From an uncultured Porphyromonas sp. (GTDB lineage Bacteria; Bacteroidota; Bacteroidia; Bacteroidales; Porphyromonadaceae), in contig NZ_CALIXW010000003.1 of NCBI RefSeq assembly GCF_938046015.1, positions 1-43,733 of the forward strand: a stretch of DNA of 43,733 nucleotides, read 5' to 3'. A program made the translations under genes and the position numbers. Within the stretch, counting starts at the first letter, position 1, and each line of letters begins with the position of its first letter. The notes under the pieces were generated by a model. It ran no database searches and was not told the DNA's origin. It saw only the letters and a program-made list of their open reading frames with translations. Below, piece after piece: positions 15,384 to 23,844 of the stretch.

Positions 15384-15417
15384 GAAGGCATCGACAGCTA
15401 TTGCTATCGATGCCTTC
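15384..15417 (-). terminator. Terminator of tRNA-Pro
   Basis: GAAGGCATCGA (15384-15394) pairs with TCGATGCCTTC (15407-15417). On the minus strand the stem is followed by TGCTTTTTAGG, a real T run. It begins 4 bp after the tRNA 3' end. Confidence 0.85.
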
Positions 15418-15420
15418 AGT

Positions 15421-15494
15421 CGGGATGACTGGATTCGAACCAGCGACCACTCGCCCCCCAGACGAGTACTCTAACCGGGCTGAGCTACATCCCG
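15421..15494 (-). tRNA. tRNA-Pro (anticodon GGG)
   Basis: A 74-nt cloverleaf on the minus strand. Acceptor arms CGGGATG and CATCCCG pair fully. The D arm has GCTC/GAGT, the anticodon stem CTCGT/GCGAG closes the loop CTGGGGG (anticodon GGG), and the T arm has GCTGG-TTCGAAT-CCAGT. CCA is not encoded; the acceptor is followed by ACTG. It has its own promoter (15553-15584) and terminator (15384-15417). Confidence 0.95.
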
Positions 15495-15552
15495 CGGTGC
15501 TGCACTCGAGACTTTGGCATCCTTTTAGCGTGCTTGTCTCTCGTTTGCCCTG

Positions 15553-15584
15553 CAAAGGTAAATACTTTCTCGCAAAGTACCAAA
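15553..15584 (-). promoter_or_regulatory. Promoter of tRNA-Pro
   Basis: On the minus strand TTTG (plus 15581-15584), a 20-bp gap and TACCTTTG (plus 15553-15560) match the Bacteroides -33/-7 consensus exactly. A start near 15546 would give a 5' leader of about 50 nt. Confidence 0.75.
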
Positions 15585-15602
15585 TCCTGCGCTTTAGTAA
15601 GG

Positions 15603-16886
15603 CTAAGTATTGCGTACATCCTGCATTCGCGCCCACTGCATGACCTGGGCGGGCGGGAGCTCCTGCATGAGGCAGGCCTTCATATAGTCCATGTAGGGAG
15701 CGACGTGATCCCAGTACTGGTAGTAACCCTTACAGAGGTAGTTATGCCCTGGCTCGCCCTCGAGGCTGTAGCCGAAGCGGTTCTTGGGGCACTCGCCCCA
15801 GCAGGCAAAGAGGTATTCGCACTCCTGGCATTGGCGCGTGAGCCCTGTGCGCTTGGCTTGCCCGAAGCGTAGCTGCTCGGGCTGGTCCATAAGGCTGCGG
15901 ATAGGCTGCTCGGCGATATTGCCGAGGCGATAGCGCGGGTAGACGAAGTGGTCGCAGCTGTAGAGGTCGCCATTATGCTCAAGGGCGGCAGCGTGCCCGC
16001 ACTCTGAGGTGAAGATGCACACCCCAGGAGGGACGCCCACCCAGTTGGCCAGTGTCGCGTCGAAGAGCTGGATGAAGTAGCGCCCCACATCCTGCCGTAC
16101 CCATTCGTCGAAGATCGTGGTGATGAAGTAGCCCCACTGCTCGGGCTGGACGCTGTAGGGGGCAAGGATCACCTCATCATCCCCGTGCAGCTCACGCTCC
16201 TCGGGGCGCTCCGTGATGAAGGGAGCCTCGACGAAGGCGTGGCGCTTAGCTCCAGGGCGTAGGCGCTCGACGATGGGGGCAAACTGGATGTAGGGATTGC
16301 CGATGGCCTTGAGGAAGTGGTAGAACTCCAGCGGCTCGTCGGCGTTGAAGTGATTGACCGTGGCGAGGATGTTGAAGTCTACGCCTCCGTCCTGCAGCAG
16401 CTTGACGCCACGCATCACACGCTCGAAGGTCGGGAGGCCCGAGACCGTCCTGCGGTAGCGGTCGTGCATCTCCTTAGTCCCGTCCAGAGAGATCCCCACG
16501 AGGAAGTGATGCTCGCGGAAGAAGTCGCACCATTCCTTGCTGACGAGGAGCCCATTGGTCTGCAGCGTGTTCTCGATGAGGCGTCCCTCGCCGTAGCGTT
16601 GCTGTAGCTCGATAGCCTTGCGGTAGAAGGAAAGTGGCCTCAGCAGTGCCTCTCCGCCGTGCCAAGTAAAGGTCACGGGGACATCCTTGGGCTGCGCCTC
16701 GATGTACTGGCGGATGTAGCGCTCGAGGAAGTCCTCGGGCATCATCGTGCGGGGCGTCGGGTCTTCGTCCTGCTTGTACAGGCGCTCCTTGTCGAGATAG
16801 TAGCAGTAGTCGCAGCGCATGTTGCAGGCAGCGCCTGCGGCCTTGGCCATGACGTGTATGGGGCGGTGCTCTGGGGCGGTGCTCAT
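15603..16886 (-). CDS. Radical SAM/SPASM protein, anaerobic sulfatase-maturase-like
   Basis: A 427-residue radical SAM enzyme of the anaerobic sulfatase-maturating group, which converts an active-site Cys or Ser of sulfatases to formylglycine without oxygen. The radical SAM cluster motif CNMRCDYCYY has Cys21, Cys25 and Cys28. The FTWHGGEALLRPLSFY and NTLQTNGLL segments are typical of the family. The C-terminal SPASM domain carries further Cys pairs (GVCIFTSECGHAAALEHNGDLYSCDHFVYP, CQECEYLFACWGECPKNRF) for two auxiliary clusters. No sulfatase gene is in the window, so a different peptide substrate is possible. It lies 41 bp after rel. Confidence 0.88.
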   Translation of the reverse strand: MSTAPEHRPIHVMAKAAGAACNMRCDYCYYLDKERLYKQDEDPTPRTMMPEDFLERYIRQYIEAQPKDVPVTFTWHGGEALLRPLSFYRKAIELQQRYGEGRLIENTLQTNGLLVSKEWCDFFREHHFLVGISLDGTKEMHDRYRRTVSGLPTFERVMRGVKLLQDGGVDFNILATVNHFNADEPLEFYHFLKAIGNPYIQFAPIVERLRPGAKRHAFVEAPFITERPEERELHGDDEVILAPYSVQPEQWGYFITTIFDEWVRQDVGRYFIQLFDATLANWVGVPPGVCIFTSECGHAAALEHNGDLYSCDHFVYPRYRLGNIAEQPIRSLMDQPEQLRFGQAKRTGLTRQCQECEYLFACWGECPKNRFGYSLEGEPGHNYLCKGYYQYWDHVAPYMDYMKACLMQELPPAQVMQWARMQDVRNT

Positions 16887-16927
16887 AGTATTATAGGGGG
16901 AGGGGAGGGCATCCCTAGGCTGAGGGC

Positions 16928-19201
16928 CTAGGGACGCTCGCTGAGCTCAGAGAGGCGGTAGGCCTCGTGGATGGCTTCGTTGCGTCGCAGCAGGGCGCAG
17001 ATAGCCTCGACCTGGGAGACGCCTAGCGTGCGCAGGCTGATGACGCCCTCGAAGACACCATCCTTCGCTACCATCTGGATCGCGGTGATGCTGACCTTGA
17101 AGTCCTCGAGCAGTACCTGTGTGATCGCGTTGAGCAGCCCGCGGCTGTCGATCCCGCCGATGACGATGCTGGTCTCGAAGAGGGGGCTGTGCTGCGCACC
17201 CCATACGGGGGCCAGTAGCTGGTCACCCTGAGTCGTCTTGTAGCGTGTCGCCTCGGGGCAGCTGCTGCGGTGCACCACGACCTTTCCCGAGCCGTCCTCG
17301 ACCCCGAGGATATCGTCTCCAGGGATGGGGTGACAGCAGGGGGCCATACGGTAGCGTATGCCGTAGTCGTCCTCGTTGAGCTCGAAGCGGTGGTTGTGGT
17401 CGATGTGCTCCTGACCTTCGGCCTCGGTGTCGCTCTTAGCACCCTTGTCGCGCCCCGAGCTGAAGAGGCCTCCGATGGCACGCGACATACGCCCTAGGCG
17501 CCCCTCGCTCTTGCCGCGCAGTACGGCGTCTATATCTTGGGGGAGGGAGAAGGTCCCGTCCCCGATATGCCTCAGGAGCGTGTCGGGACGGTCAAAGCGA
17601 TAGAGATGCGTGAGCTTATTGATGATGTCGGAGGAGAGGGGGCGTCCTGTCTCGGCTAGCGCGGCCTCCAGCAGCTCCTCGCCGCGGGTGACCAGCTCGC
17701 GCTGGTGGCGGCGTAGAGCCGTCTCGATCTTGACCTTGGCGTAGGCTGTGGTGACGAAGTCGAGCCAGCTCGGCTCGGGGCGTACGCTGCGGCTGGTCAG
17801 GATCTCCACCTGGTCGCCGTTGGTCAGCACCTGGGAGATGGGTACGACCTTGTGATTGACCTTAGCCCCGATACAGCGGTCGCCGAGGTCGGTGTGCACA
17901 GCGTAGGCAAAGTCCAGCACGCTGGCCTGAATGGGCAGGGTGATGGTACGGCCCTTGGGGGTGAAGGTCGTGATGTCGTTGGCATGCAGGCTGAGGTGTA
18001 CCGTGTCGAGGAACTCCATCCCCTCGCTGTCGGGGTGATTAAGTACCTCGCGGATGGTGTCTAGCCAGATGGTCAGCTCGCGATCCTCCTCCACCTCGTT
18101 GCCCTTGTAGCGCCAGTGGGCGGCTAGCCCTTGCTCGGCGATCTCGTTCATCCGCTGGCTACGTATCTGGACCTCGACCCATTGGGCGTCGGGGCCGAGG
18201 ACGGTCAGGTGTAAGGCCTGATAGCCGTTGCCCTTGGGCGTGGAGATCCAGTCGCGTAGACGCTCAGGGCGATTACGGTAGGTCTCGGTGATGGTGGTAT
18301 AGATGTCCCAGCAGCGGTTCTTCTCGGGGTAGCCGTCCGAGCTGTCGAAGATGATACGCACGGCGAAGAGGTCGTACACCTCCTCGAAGGGAATGCCCTT
18401 GGTCTGCATCTTGCGCCAGATGGAGAAGCAGCCCTTGACTCGCGCCTTCATCTCGTAGACGAGCCCCATGGCATCGAAGCGCGCCTTGAGCGGCTCGGCA
18501 AAGCGCTGGAAGAGGTCTTCGCGCCCCGCCTCGCTCTCCTGTACCTTACGCAAGATCTCGCGGTAGGCCTCGGGGTGCTCGTAGCGGAAGGACAGGTCCT
18601 CTAGCTCCGTCTTGATGGAGAAAAGCCCCAGACGATCGGCCAGCGGAGCGTAGAAGTAGGCCGTCTCGCCTGCGATCTTGAGCTGCTTCTCGGGCTTCAT
18701 CGAGGCGAGCGTACGCATGTTGTGCAGGCGGTCGGCGATCTTGATGAGGATGACACGGGCGTCGTCGCCTATGGTCAGCAGCAGCTTGCGGATGTTCTGC
18801 GCCTGCAGGCTGTCGATCGGCTGTGTGACCTGCTGGGCTGAGATCTTGGTGAGCCCCTCGACGATCTGGGCAATCTTGTCACCGAAGTGGTGGCGTATAT
18901 CCTCCACCGTGTACTCGGTGTCCTCGACGACGTCATGCAGGAGGGCGCAGCAGATAGAGGTAGAGCCGAGCCCGATCTCCTTGCATACGATACGCGCCAC
19001 GGCGATGGGGTGCAGGATGTAGGGCTCGCCACTGCGGCGGCGTACGAGGCCGTGGGCATGCCGCGCCAGGCGGAAGGCTCGGTCGATGATCTCCGTCTTC
19101 TTGCGGTGCGGGGAGTTGACGTAGTCGTAGATGAGTGCTTGGTATTCGCGCTCGATTAGCGCCTCTTCCTCAGGGGTGAATGCGGTATAGAGCTGTTCCA
19201 T
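16928..19201 (-). CDS. rel: Bifunctional (p)ppGpp synthetase/hydrolase, Rel/SpoT family
   Basis: Makes and degrades the stringent-response alarmone (p)ppGpp. This 757-residue protein has the long RSH layout. The hydrolase HD domain shows RSGEPYILHP (56-65), His89-Asp90 (LLHD) and Glu93-Asp94 (VVEDT). The synthetase domain (about 240-370) has FSIWRKMQTKG, YDLFAVRIIF, GNGYQALHLTV and EVQIRSQRMNEIAEQGLAAHW. A TGS domain (about 405-465, TPKGRTITLPIQASVLDFAYAVH) and a C-terminal ACT domain (last 75 residues) follow. Both catalytic centres look intact, so the protein should be bifunctional. It is on the same strand as its neighbours with 40-bp gaps. Confidence 0.95.
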   Translation of the reverse strand: MEQLYTAFTPEEEALIEREYQALIYDYVNSPHRKKTEIIDRAFRLARHAHGLVRRRSGEPYILHPIAVARIVCKEIGLGSTSICCALLHDVVEDTEYTVEDIRHHFGDKIAQIVEGLTKISAQQVTQPIDSLQAQNIRKLLLTIGDDARVILIKIADRLHNMRTLASMKPEKQLKIAGETAYFYAPLADRLGLFSIKTELEDLSFRYEHPEAYREILRKVQESEAGREDLFQRFAEPLKARFDAMGLVYEMKARVKGCFSIWRKMQTKGIPFEEVYDLFAVRIIFDSSDGYPEKNRCWDIYTTITETYRNRPERLRDWISTPKGNGYQALHLTVLGPDAQWVEVQIRSQRMNEIAEQGLAAHWRYKGNEVEEDRELTIWLDTIREVLNHPDSEGMEFLDTVHLSLHANDITTFTPKGRTITLPIQASVLDFAYAVHTDLGDRCIGAKVNHKVVPISQVLTNGDQVEILTSRSVRPEPSWLDFVTTAYAKVKIETALRRHQRELVTRGEELLEAALAETGRPLSSDIINKLTHLYRFDRPDTLLRHIGDGTFSLPQDIDAVLRGKSEGRLGRMSRAIGGLFSSGRDKGAKSDTEAEGQEHIDHNHRFELNEDDYGIRYRMAPCCHPIPGDDILGVEDGSGKVVVHRSSCPEATRYKTTQGDQLLAPVWGAQHSPLFETSIVIGGIDSRGLLNAITQVLLEDFKVSITAIQMVAKDGVFEGVISLRTLGVSQVEAICALLRRNEAIHEAYRLSELSERP

Positions 19202-19241
19202 AGCTACTGTCCTGTGCGTGGTGTGTCGCTTGTCTTGACCC

Positions 19242-20213
19242 TTAGAGCTGGGTGATCAGGTAGATGGTGTAGGCGATATAGCAGGAGAGGAGGATAAGGC
19301 CCTCGCCGCGCTTGATGACCTTATCACCGAAGAGTAGCGCAAAGATATAGAGGAGTAGCGCGGCTGCTGTCATGACCACGAGGTCAAGCACCCCGATGCC
19401 GCTAGCACGGATGGGCTGTACGGTGGCCGTCGTGCCGAGGATGAAGAAGATGTTGAAGATGTTGGAGCCGACGATATTCCCCACGGCGATCTCGGGCTGC
19501 TTCTTCAGGGCTGCTACTACCGAGGTGGCGAGCTCGGGCAGTGAGGTGCCCGCAGCTACGATGGTCAGCCCGATGAAGCTCTCGCTCATCCCGAGGGCGC
19601 TGGCGATCGACGAGGCCGAGGAGACAAAGAGATCCCCGCCCCAGACCAGTGCCGCTAGACCACCGAAGATGAAGAGTAGCTGCAGCCACAGAGGATAGCT
19701 ATTCGGGCTATCGCTCACTGCATGGGTATCTCCAGGGTGTCCCTTGGCGATGGCGAAGGTATAGCTCAGGAAGATGAGGAAGAAGGCCAGCAGCGTCAGC
19801 CCTTCGCTGCGAGTGATCACATTGGCCGTCGCCGTAGGGTCGAAGACTCTGTCCAGTACCATGAAGAAGAGGACGAAACTCGCCAGGAGCATCAGCGGTA
19901 TCTCGCGCTTCAGCGTGCCGCGTGTGATGGAGATGGGGGCGACAAGGGCTGTGACCCCTCCGATGGCTAGGACGTTGAAGAGGTTGCTTCCCACGACATT
20001 CCCCAGCGAGATGTCGGCGCTGCCCTTGAGGGCTGAGGTAAGGCTGACGATGAGCTCGGGAGAGGAGGTGCCGAAGGCTACGATGGTGAGCCCCACGACT
20101 AGGGGCGATACGCCGAAGCGGCGAGCGAGCGTCGAGGCGCCCTCGGTAAGGTAATTTGCTCCTCCGATGATCAGGCCGACCCCAAGGATGAAGTAGAGTA
20201 TATCTAGTATCAT
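19242..20213 (-). CDS. Calcium/sodium antiporter-like protein (CaCA family)
   Basis: A 323-residue inner-membrane cation/calcium exchanger of the YrbG type. Two homologous halves each carry an alpha-repeat: GLTIVAFGTSSPELIVSLTSALKG with GNVVGSNLFN in the first, and GLTIVAAGTSLPELATSVVAALK with GNIVGSNIFN in the second. The paired G-T-S-x-P-E and GN-x-VGSN motifs hold the ion-binding Glu and Asn/Ser residues. About ten hydrophobic helices are readable. The real ion (Ca2+, other divalent, Na+ or H+ coupling) is inferred from family only. Confidence 0.92.
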   Translation of the reverse strand: MILDILYFILGVGLIIGGANYLTEGASTLARRFGVSPLVVGLTIVAFGTSSPELIVSLTSALKGSADISLGNVVGSNLFNVLAIGGVTALVAPISITRGTLKREIPLMLLASFVLFFMVLDRVFDPTATANVITRSEGLTLLAFFLIFLSYTFAIAKGHPGDTHAVSDSPNSYPLWLQLLFIFGGLAALVWGGDLFVSSASSIASALGMSESFIGLTIVAAGTSLPELATSVVAALKKQPEIAVGNIVGSNIFNIFFILGTTATVQPIRASGIGVLDLVVMTAAALLLYIFALLFGDKVIKRGEGLILLSCYIAYTIYLITQL

Positions 20214-20261
20214 AGGCTATGAATGCTTAGAGTGTGCATGCGCTGTGGCTAGCTCCTTGGC

Positions 20262-20411
20262 TTAGCAAGAGCCGCCACAGCTACCTGAGCAGCCCGTACA
20301 TCCTGGGCCGCGCTGCCCTCCCTTGGGTGGGCGCAGCATGCGCCAAAGGGAGCGGAAGATGAAGAAGAGGACGACGCCGACGATGGCGAAAACAATAAAT
20401 TCCTGTACCAT
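20262..20411 (-). CDS. FeoB-associated Cys-rich membrane protein
   Basis: A 49-residue protein not easily seen by length filters. One N-terminal membrane helix (VQEFIVFAIVGVVLFFIF) is followed by a basic linker and a C-terminal Cys cluster GCTGCSGSCGGSC with four Cys in the last 12 residues. Small proteins of this kind (annotated as FeoB-associated Cys-rich membrane proteins) commonly follow feoB in Bacteroidota and Firmicutes and are thought to help ferrous iron transport. The ATG at 20411 lies 18 bp after the feoAB stop codon, which supports a joint operon. Confidence 0.9.
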   Translation of the reverse strand: MVQEFIVFAIVGVVLFFIFRSLWRMLRPPKGGQRGPGCTGCSGSCGGSC

Positions 20412-20429
20412 GATAAATAAAGCGCGGAG

Positions 20430-22961
20430 CTAGGCTAAAAGTTGTCCCACCTGGTAGACAGCGAAGCATACGAGCCAGGCTACGACGCAGGAATACACGG
20501 CTGCGAAGAGCCCCCAGCGCCAGTCATCCGACTCCCTCCCGATGGCGATGAGCGTCGCGATACAGGGGAAGTAAAGCAGGATGAAGAGCATGAAGCTGTA
20601 GGCGATGAGCGGCGTGAAGGACGGACTACCATCCGCGCGCTGCTCCTGCTGCATGCGTGTAGAGAGCTGGGCTATAGCTGCATCGTCGTCCTCCCCTACG
20701 CCTGTGTAGATGACGCCCATGGTGCTGACGACGACCTCCTTAGCCATCAAGCCTGATACGATACTTACCCCCATCTTCCAGTCGAAGCCCAGCGGACGGA
20801 TGACTGGCTCGCAGACCTGACCGATACGCCCGATGATCGACTGCTCCTGATGGAAGGTGGCGAAGGCCTGCTCCAGCGAGTCGATCCGCTCCTGACGCAG
20901 CTCGGGGGCGAGCTCGCTCTGCTTCAGCTGCTCGATCTGGTGATCCACCTGCTGGCGTACCTGCTCTTGCCTGGGGTAATAGCTCATGAACCATACGATG
21001 ACGGAGGCGGCGAGGATGACGGTACCCATTTTCTGCAGGTACTGCCGTGCCCGCATCCATACGTGGATGGCTACCGAGCGCAGCGTGGGGCGGCGATAGG
21101 GCGGCAGCTCCATGACGAAGGGGATATCCTCGCCCTTGAAGGCTACCGTCTTCAGCAGCCGAGCCGAGAGGACGGCCACCAGCACTCCGATGACATAGAG
21201 AGAGAAGAGCACGAGCGTCGCCTGCCACGGGACGGGGAAGAAGGCTCCCGCCAGCAGGATGTACACGGGTAGACGTGCCGAGCAACTCATGAAGGGCAGC
21301 ACCAGCATCGTGATCAGACGGCTCTTGCGGCTCTCGATCATACGCGTGCTCATGACGGCAGGGACGTTGCAGCCGAAGCCCATGACCAGCGGGATGAAGC
21401 TCTTGCCATGCAGTCCCATGCGGTGCATCAGCCTGTCCATGATGAAGGCCGCACGCGCCATATAGCCGCTGTCCTCCAGCAGCGAGATGAAGAGGTAGAG
21501 TAGGACGATCTGCGGGAGGAAGACGGTGACGCCGCCTACGCCCTTGATGATACCATCGACCAGCAGATCACGCAGCGGCCCCTCGCTCATCTGGCTGCCG
21601 ATCCAGCCGCCGAGTAGGCCTATTCCCTCCTCGATCCAGTCCATAGGGTACTGCCCGAGGGAGAAGGTGACGAAGAACATCGTGATCATCAGCCCGAGGA
21701 AGATCGGGAAGCCCCACAGACGACTTGTGGCCAGGTCATCCAGCCTGTCGGTCAGCGTGCGCTCGCCTCGGTGCTTGGGATGGTAGGTCTCCTTGAGTGC
21801 GCCCGAGATGAAGCCGTAGCGTGCGTCCGTGATCAGCTCCTCGGCCTCCTCACTGGCGTGCTCCTGCAGCTTGTGTAGGGCGTAGTCACGTGCCGAGAGG
21901 AGGAAGCCGCCGCGGGCATGGCGTGCCAGTAGCTCCTGCTCGGTATCCTTGTCCCGCTCCAGTAGGCGTATCGCGATCGAGCGCGCAGCGATGGGATCCT
22001 TGATCTCGGAGTGCTCCTTGACCTTCTCCGTCAGCTCCTCGATGATGGGCTCAAGGAGCGGTCCGTAGGGGATACGTAGCGGGCGGAGCTTGCCCGTCTC
22101 TGCTGCGAGCAGCGTCTCGTCGCCCTCCTTAAGCCCCTTGGCTAGGCTGATGACTTCGTCGAAGAGTGCTTCGAGCCCCAGCCCCGTACGGCAGATCGTC
22201 GGGATCATCGGTACGCCCAGCAGGGTAGCTAGGCGTGGGTAGTCGAACCATTCCCGACGCTGCAGGAACTCATCGTACATATTCAGCGCCGCGATGACGG
22301 GTAGCCCCAGTTCCTTTAGCTGAAGGGTCAGGTAGAGGTTGCGCTCGAGGTTGGTCGCGTCGATGACGTTGAGCACGAGGTCGGGACGCTCCTCGCCCGT
22401 CAGGTAGTGACGGATGTAGAGCTCCTCGGGGCTGTAGGGCGAGAGGGAGTAGGCACCGGGCAGGTCAATGAGCTCCAGTCGGTAGCCTTCGTAGTAGATG
22501 TGCCCGATCTTGGCCTCGACGGTGACACCGCTGTAGTTGCCCACGTGCTCGTGCGCGCCGCTGGCTTGGTTGAAGAGCGAGGTCTTGCCGCAGTTGGGAT
22601 TCCCCACAAGGGCGACGCGCAGTGTGGGGAGCTTCTTGGCCTCGGAGCCACGGCCGTCCATGCGCTGCAGGCTGTGCAGCTCCGGGGCGGGGAAGAGCTC
22701 CTCCTCGGGCTCACTGATGGGGCTTGTGCTGAGGCCCTCTAGGGGGCGGATCTCGATACGCTGGGCATCCTTGCGTCGCAGGGATACGTTGTAGTCGAGG
22801 ATCTTATAGTATATGGGATCCTTGAGCGGTGCGTTGTGTACGGCCATGATCTCCTTGCCTTGGACGAAGCCCATCTCAAGGATGCGCTTGCGGAAGGCTC
22901 CAGAGCCACCGACACGTAGGATGACTGCTCGCTGTCCTGTCTGTAGTTGTGCTAGATTCAT
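20430..22961 (-). CDS. feoB: Ferrous iron transporter, FeoA-FeoB fusion
   Basis: An 843-residue protein that imports Fe2+ across the inner membrane. It starts with a FeoA SH3-like domain (about 1-75), fused by a 35-residue linker to FeoB. The G domain has G1 GNPNCGKTS (about 120-128), the G2 region NYSGVTVE, G3 DLPG (166-169) and G4 NMYDE. A helical insertion follows, then the permease core with two Gate-like halves (LPQIVLLYLFISLLEDSGYMAR, GFGCNVPAVMSTRMIESRKSRL, the second half near the C-terminus with ISVSGLMAKEVVVSTMG-type sequence). The Cys of GCNVPA is conserved. An upstream TTG (22982) is in frame, but the ATG at 22961 begins the FeoA domain. Typical of anaerobes. Confidence 0.93.
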   Translation of the reverse strand: MNLAQLQTGQRAVILRVGGSGAFRKRILEMGFVQGKEIMAVHNAPLKDPIYYKILDYNVSLRRKDAQRIEIRPLEGLSTSPISEPEEELFPAPELHSLQRMDGRGSEAKKLPTLRVALVGNPNCGKTSLFNQASGAHEHVGNYSGVTVEAKIGHIYYEGYRLELIDLPGAYSLSPYSPEELYIRHYLTGEERPDLVLNVIDATNLERNLYLTLQLKELGLPVIAALNMYDEFLQRREWFDYPRLATLLGVPMIPTICRTGLGLEALFDEVISLAKGLKEGDETLLAAETGKLRPLRIPYGPLLEPIIEELTEKVKEHSEIKDPIAARSIAIRLLERDKDTEQELLARHARGGFLLSARDYALHKLQEHASEEAEELITDARYGFISGALKETYHPKHRGERTLTDRLDDLATSRLWGFPIFLGLMITMFFVTFSLGQYPMDWIEEGIGLLGGWIGSQMSEGPLRDLLVDGIIKGVGGVTVFLPQIVLLYLFISLLEDSGYMARAAFIMDRLMHRMGLHGKSFIPLVMGFGCNVPAVMSTRMIESRKSRLITMLVLPFMSCSARLPVYILLAGAFFPVPWQATLVLFSLYVIGVLVAVLSARLLKTVAFKGEDIPFVMELPPYRRPTLRSVAIHVWMRARQYLQKMGTVILAASVIVWFMSYYPRQEQVRQQVDHQIEQLKQSELAPELRQERIDSLEQAFATFHQEQSIIGRIGQVCEPVIRPLGFDWKMGVSIVSGLMAKEVVVSTMGVIYTGVGEDDDAAIAQLSTRMQQEQRADGSPSFTPLIAYSFMLFILLYFPCIATLIAIGRESDDWRWGLFAAVYSCVVAWLVCFAVYQVGQLLA

Positions 22962-22967
22962 ATAGCA

Positions 22968-22975
22968 CAAAGATA
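22968..22975 (-). promoter_or_regulatory. Possible -7 box at the feoAB start
   Basis: The minus strand reads TATCTTTG and ends only 6 bp before the ATG at 22961. If used, the mRNA would be leaderless or nearly so. No -33 TTTG is at the right spacing, so this may be a chance match. Confidence 0.3.
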
Positions 22976-22981
22976 CTAACA

Positions 22982-23025
22982 AATCCCGCTGAAGTCTCTA
23001 TCGAATCCCGCCGAAGTCCTCAGCA
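22982..23025. repeat. Two-copy 22-bp tandem repeat
   Basis: AATCCCGCTGAAGTCTC plus TATCG (22982-23003) is followed directly by AATCCCGCCGAAGTCCTC plus AGCA (23004-23025). The first 14 or so positions are nearly identical. The sequence is unrelated to the GAGGGATATC arrays, but the period is the same. Confidence 0.75.
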
Positions 23026-23307
23026 AAGCTACGCAAGTGGGTCCTTCGACCAACATGATCCGTCAGCGCTGATGGTGGTCCCAGCGCTCCAACAAAGGCT
23101 CTGTAGCCCTTCTGCCTACGGCAAAGATGGTAAGTTTGCTTTGCCTCAGCCTCGATAAGGCGAAGGCGCGACAGCGCCCGCCGCTTGGCTTGGGCTGCGA
23201 AGACGCCACGAAGCCCAGTCATTAGGTGGCGGAGGTAAGGAGGCTTCTAAGCCTTCCTTCAGCCGCTTCATTCCCTTGGACTAGGCTAAGGACGAAAGAA
23301 GTCGCTG

Positions 23308-23373
23308 GTCTTTGCTGGCAAGGTCGAAGGTCTTCGCTGGCGATGTCGAAGGACTTCGCAAGGGCGCTTGAGG
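23308..23373. repeat. Three-copy 22-bp tandem repeat
   Basis: Units start at 23308 (GTCTTTGCTGGCAAGG plus TCGAAG), 23330 (GTCTTCGCTGGCGATG plus TCGAAG) and 23352 (GACTTCGCAAGGGCG plus CTTGAGG). Units 1 and 2 differ at about three positions; unit 3 is degenerate. Confidence 0.75.
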
Positions 23374-23390
23374 CAGGTTCGAGACGAAGT

Positions 23391-23470
23391 CCCTAATCTT
23401 CCTCCCAAAAGTGGCTAATCTTTTCGGAAAAAGTGGCTAAACTTTTGCGCAAAAGATTAGCCACTTTTTC
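23391..23470. repeat. Dispersed palindromic element, copy 2
   Basis: A 44-bp near-perfect palindrome at 23427-23470 (left arm GAAAAAGTGGCTAAACTTTTG, read up to the centre TGCGCA) has one mismatched pair. A further half-unit lies on its left (AAAAGTGGCTAATCTTTTC, about 23407-23425) and a degenerate one at about 23391-23404. Its reverse complement aligns with the element at 1-59 beyond the palindrome, so these are two copies of one element in opposite orientation. It lies about 470 bp upstream of feoAB. Confidence 0.9.
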
Positions 23471-23624
23471 TTGACTCATAAGGTACTTTCCGCAGACGGC
23501 TTAAGAACTTCGCTCGGAGGCCTCCCTTAGCTTGCTTGCTAAGTCCCTCAGCAGTCCGTCCTTTGGTCGTTCAAAGCCTTGACAGCCTTAGCAAACTTTA
23601 CCTAGAGCTAGGGAGAAGGCTCGT
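23471..23624. other. Intergenic stretch without recognised genes
   Basis: No credible gene or RNA is seen between the palindromic element and repeat array C. The stretch shows short partial repeats (CTTAGCTTGCTTGCTAAG, a self-complementary word near 23526-23543, and several CCTTAGC words). Confidence 0.5.
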
Positions 23625-23646
23625 GAGAGCGATTAGTCAGCGTCGT

Positions 23647-23734
23647 GAGGGATATCAGTCAGCGAGCCGAGGGACGCCAGTCGACGCCGTGAGGGACGTC
23701 AGTCAGCGCGCTGAGGGATAAGTAAAGGAGCGGC
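23647..23734 (+). repeat. Four-unit 22-bp repeat array C
   Basis: GAGGG anchors begin at 23647, 23669, 23691 and 23713, exactly 22 bp apart; a degenerate extra unit (GAGAGCGATTAGTCAGCG plus TCGT) precedes at 23625. Unit 1 is GAGGGATATCAGTCAGCG plus AGCC, matching unit 1 of array A at 21 of 22 positions. Unit 4 loses similarity after GAGGGATA, as in array A. A terminator hairpin follows 44 bp later, as at array A. Confidence 0.95.
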
Positions 23735-23777
23735 GAAAACAGGGCAAGGGCGGGAGCGGTAGCCCGAAGAAAGAGCA

Positions 23778-23811
23778 AGCCCCGAGCGTCCCAAGAGGGA
23801 CGCTCGGGGCT
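23778..23811 (-). terminator. Terminator of the SusCD operon
   Basis: A perfect 15-bp stem (AGCCCCGAGCGTCCC with its complement) closes an AAGA loop. On the minus strand it is followed by TGCTCTTTCTTC. It lies 33 bp after the stop of the thioredoxin-family gene. Confidence 0.85.
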
Positions 23812-23844
23812 CGGTGGGGAAGGGCCCGAAGTAGGGCGGGTGGC

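Noticed and set aside
20281..20469. Minus-strand frame of 62 codons after feoAB
   Set aside because: It is an out-of-frame shadow of the Cys-rich protein at 20262-20411, which has a clear helix and Cys cluster.
22962..23844. Insertion sequence or transposase remnant in the feoAB upstream gap
   Set aside because: Repeats are present, but no reading frame resembles a transposase and no terminal inverted repeats pair across the gap.
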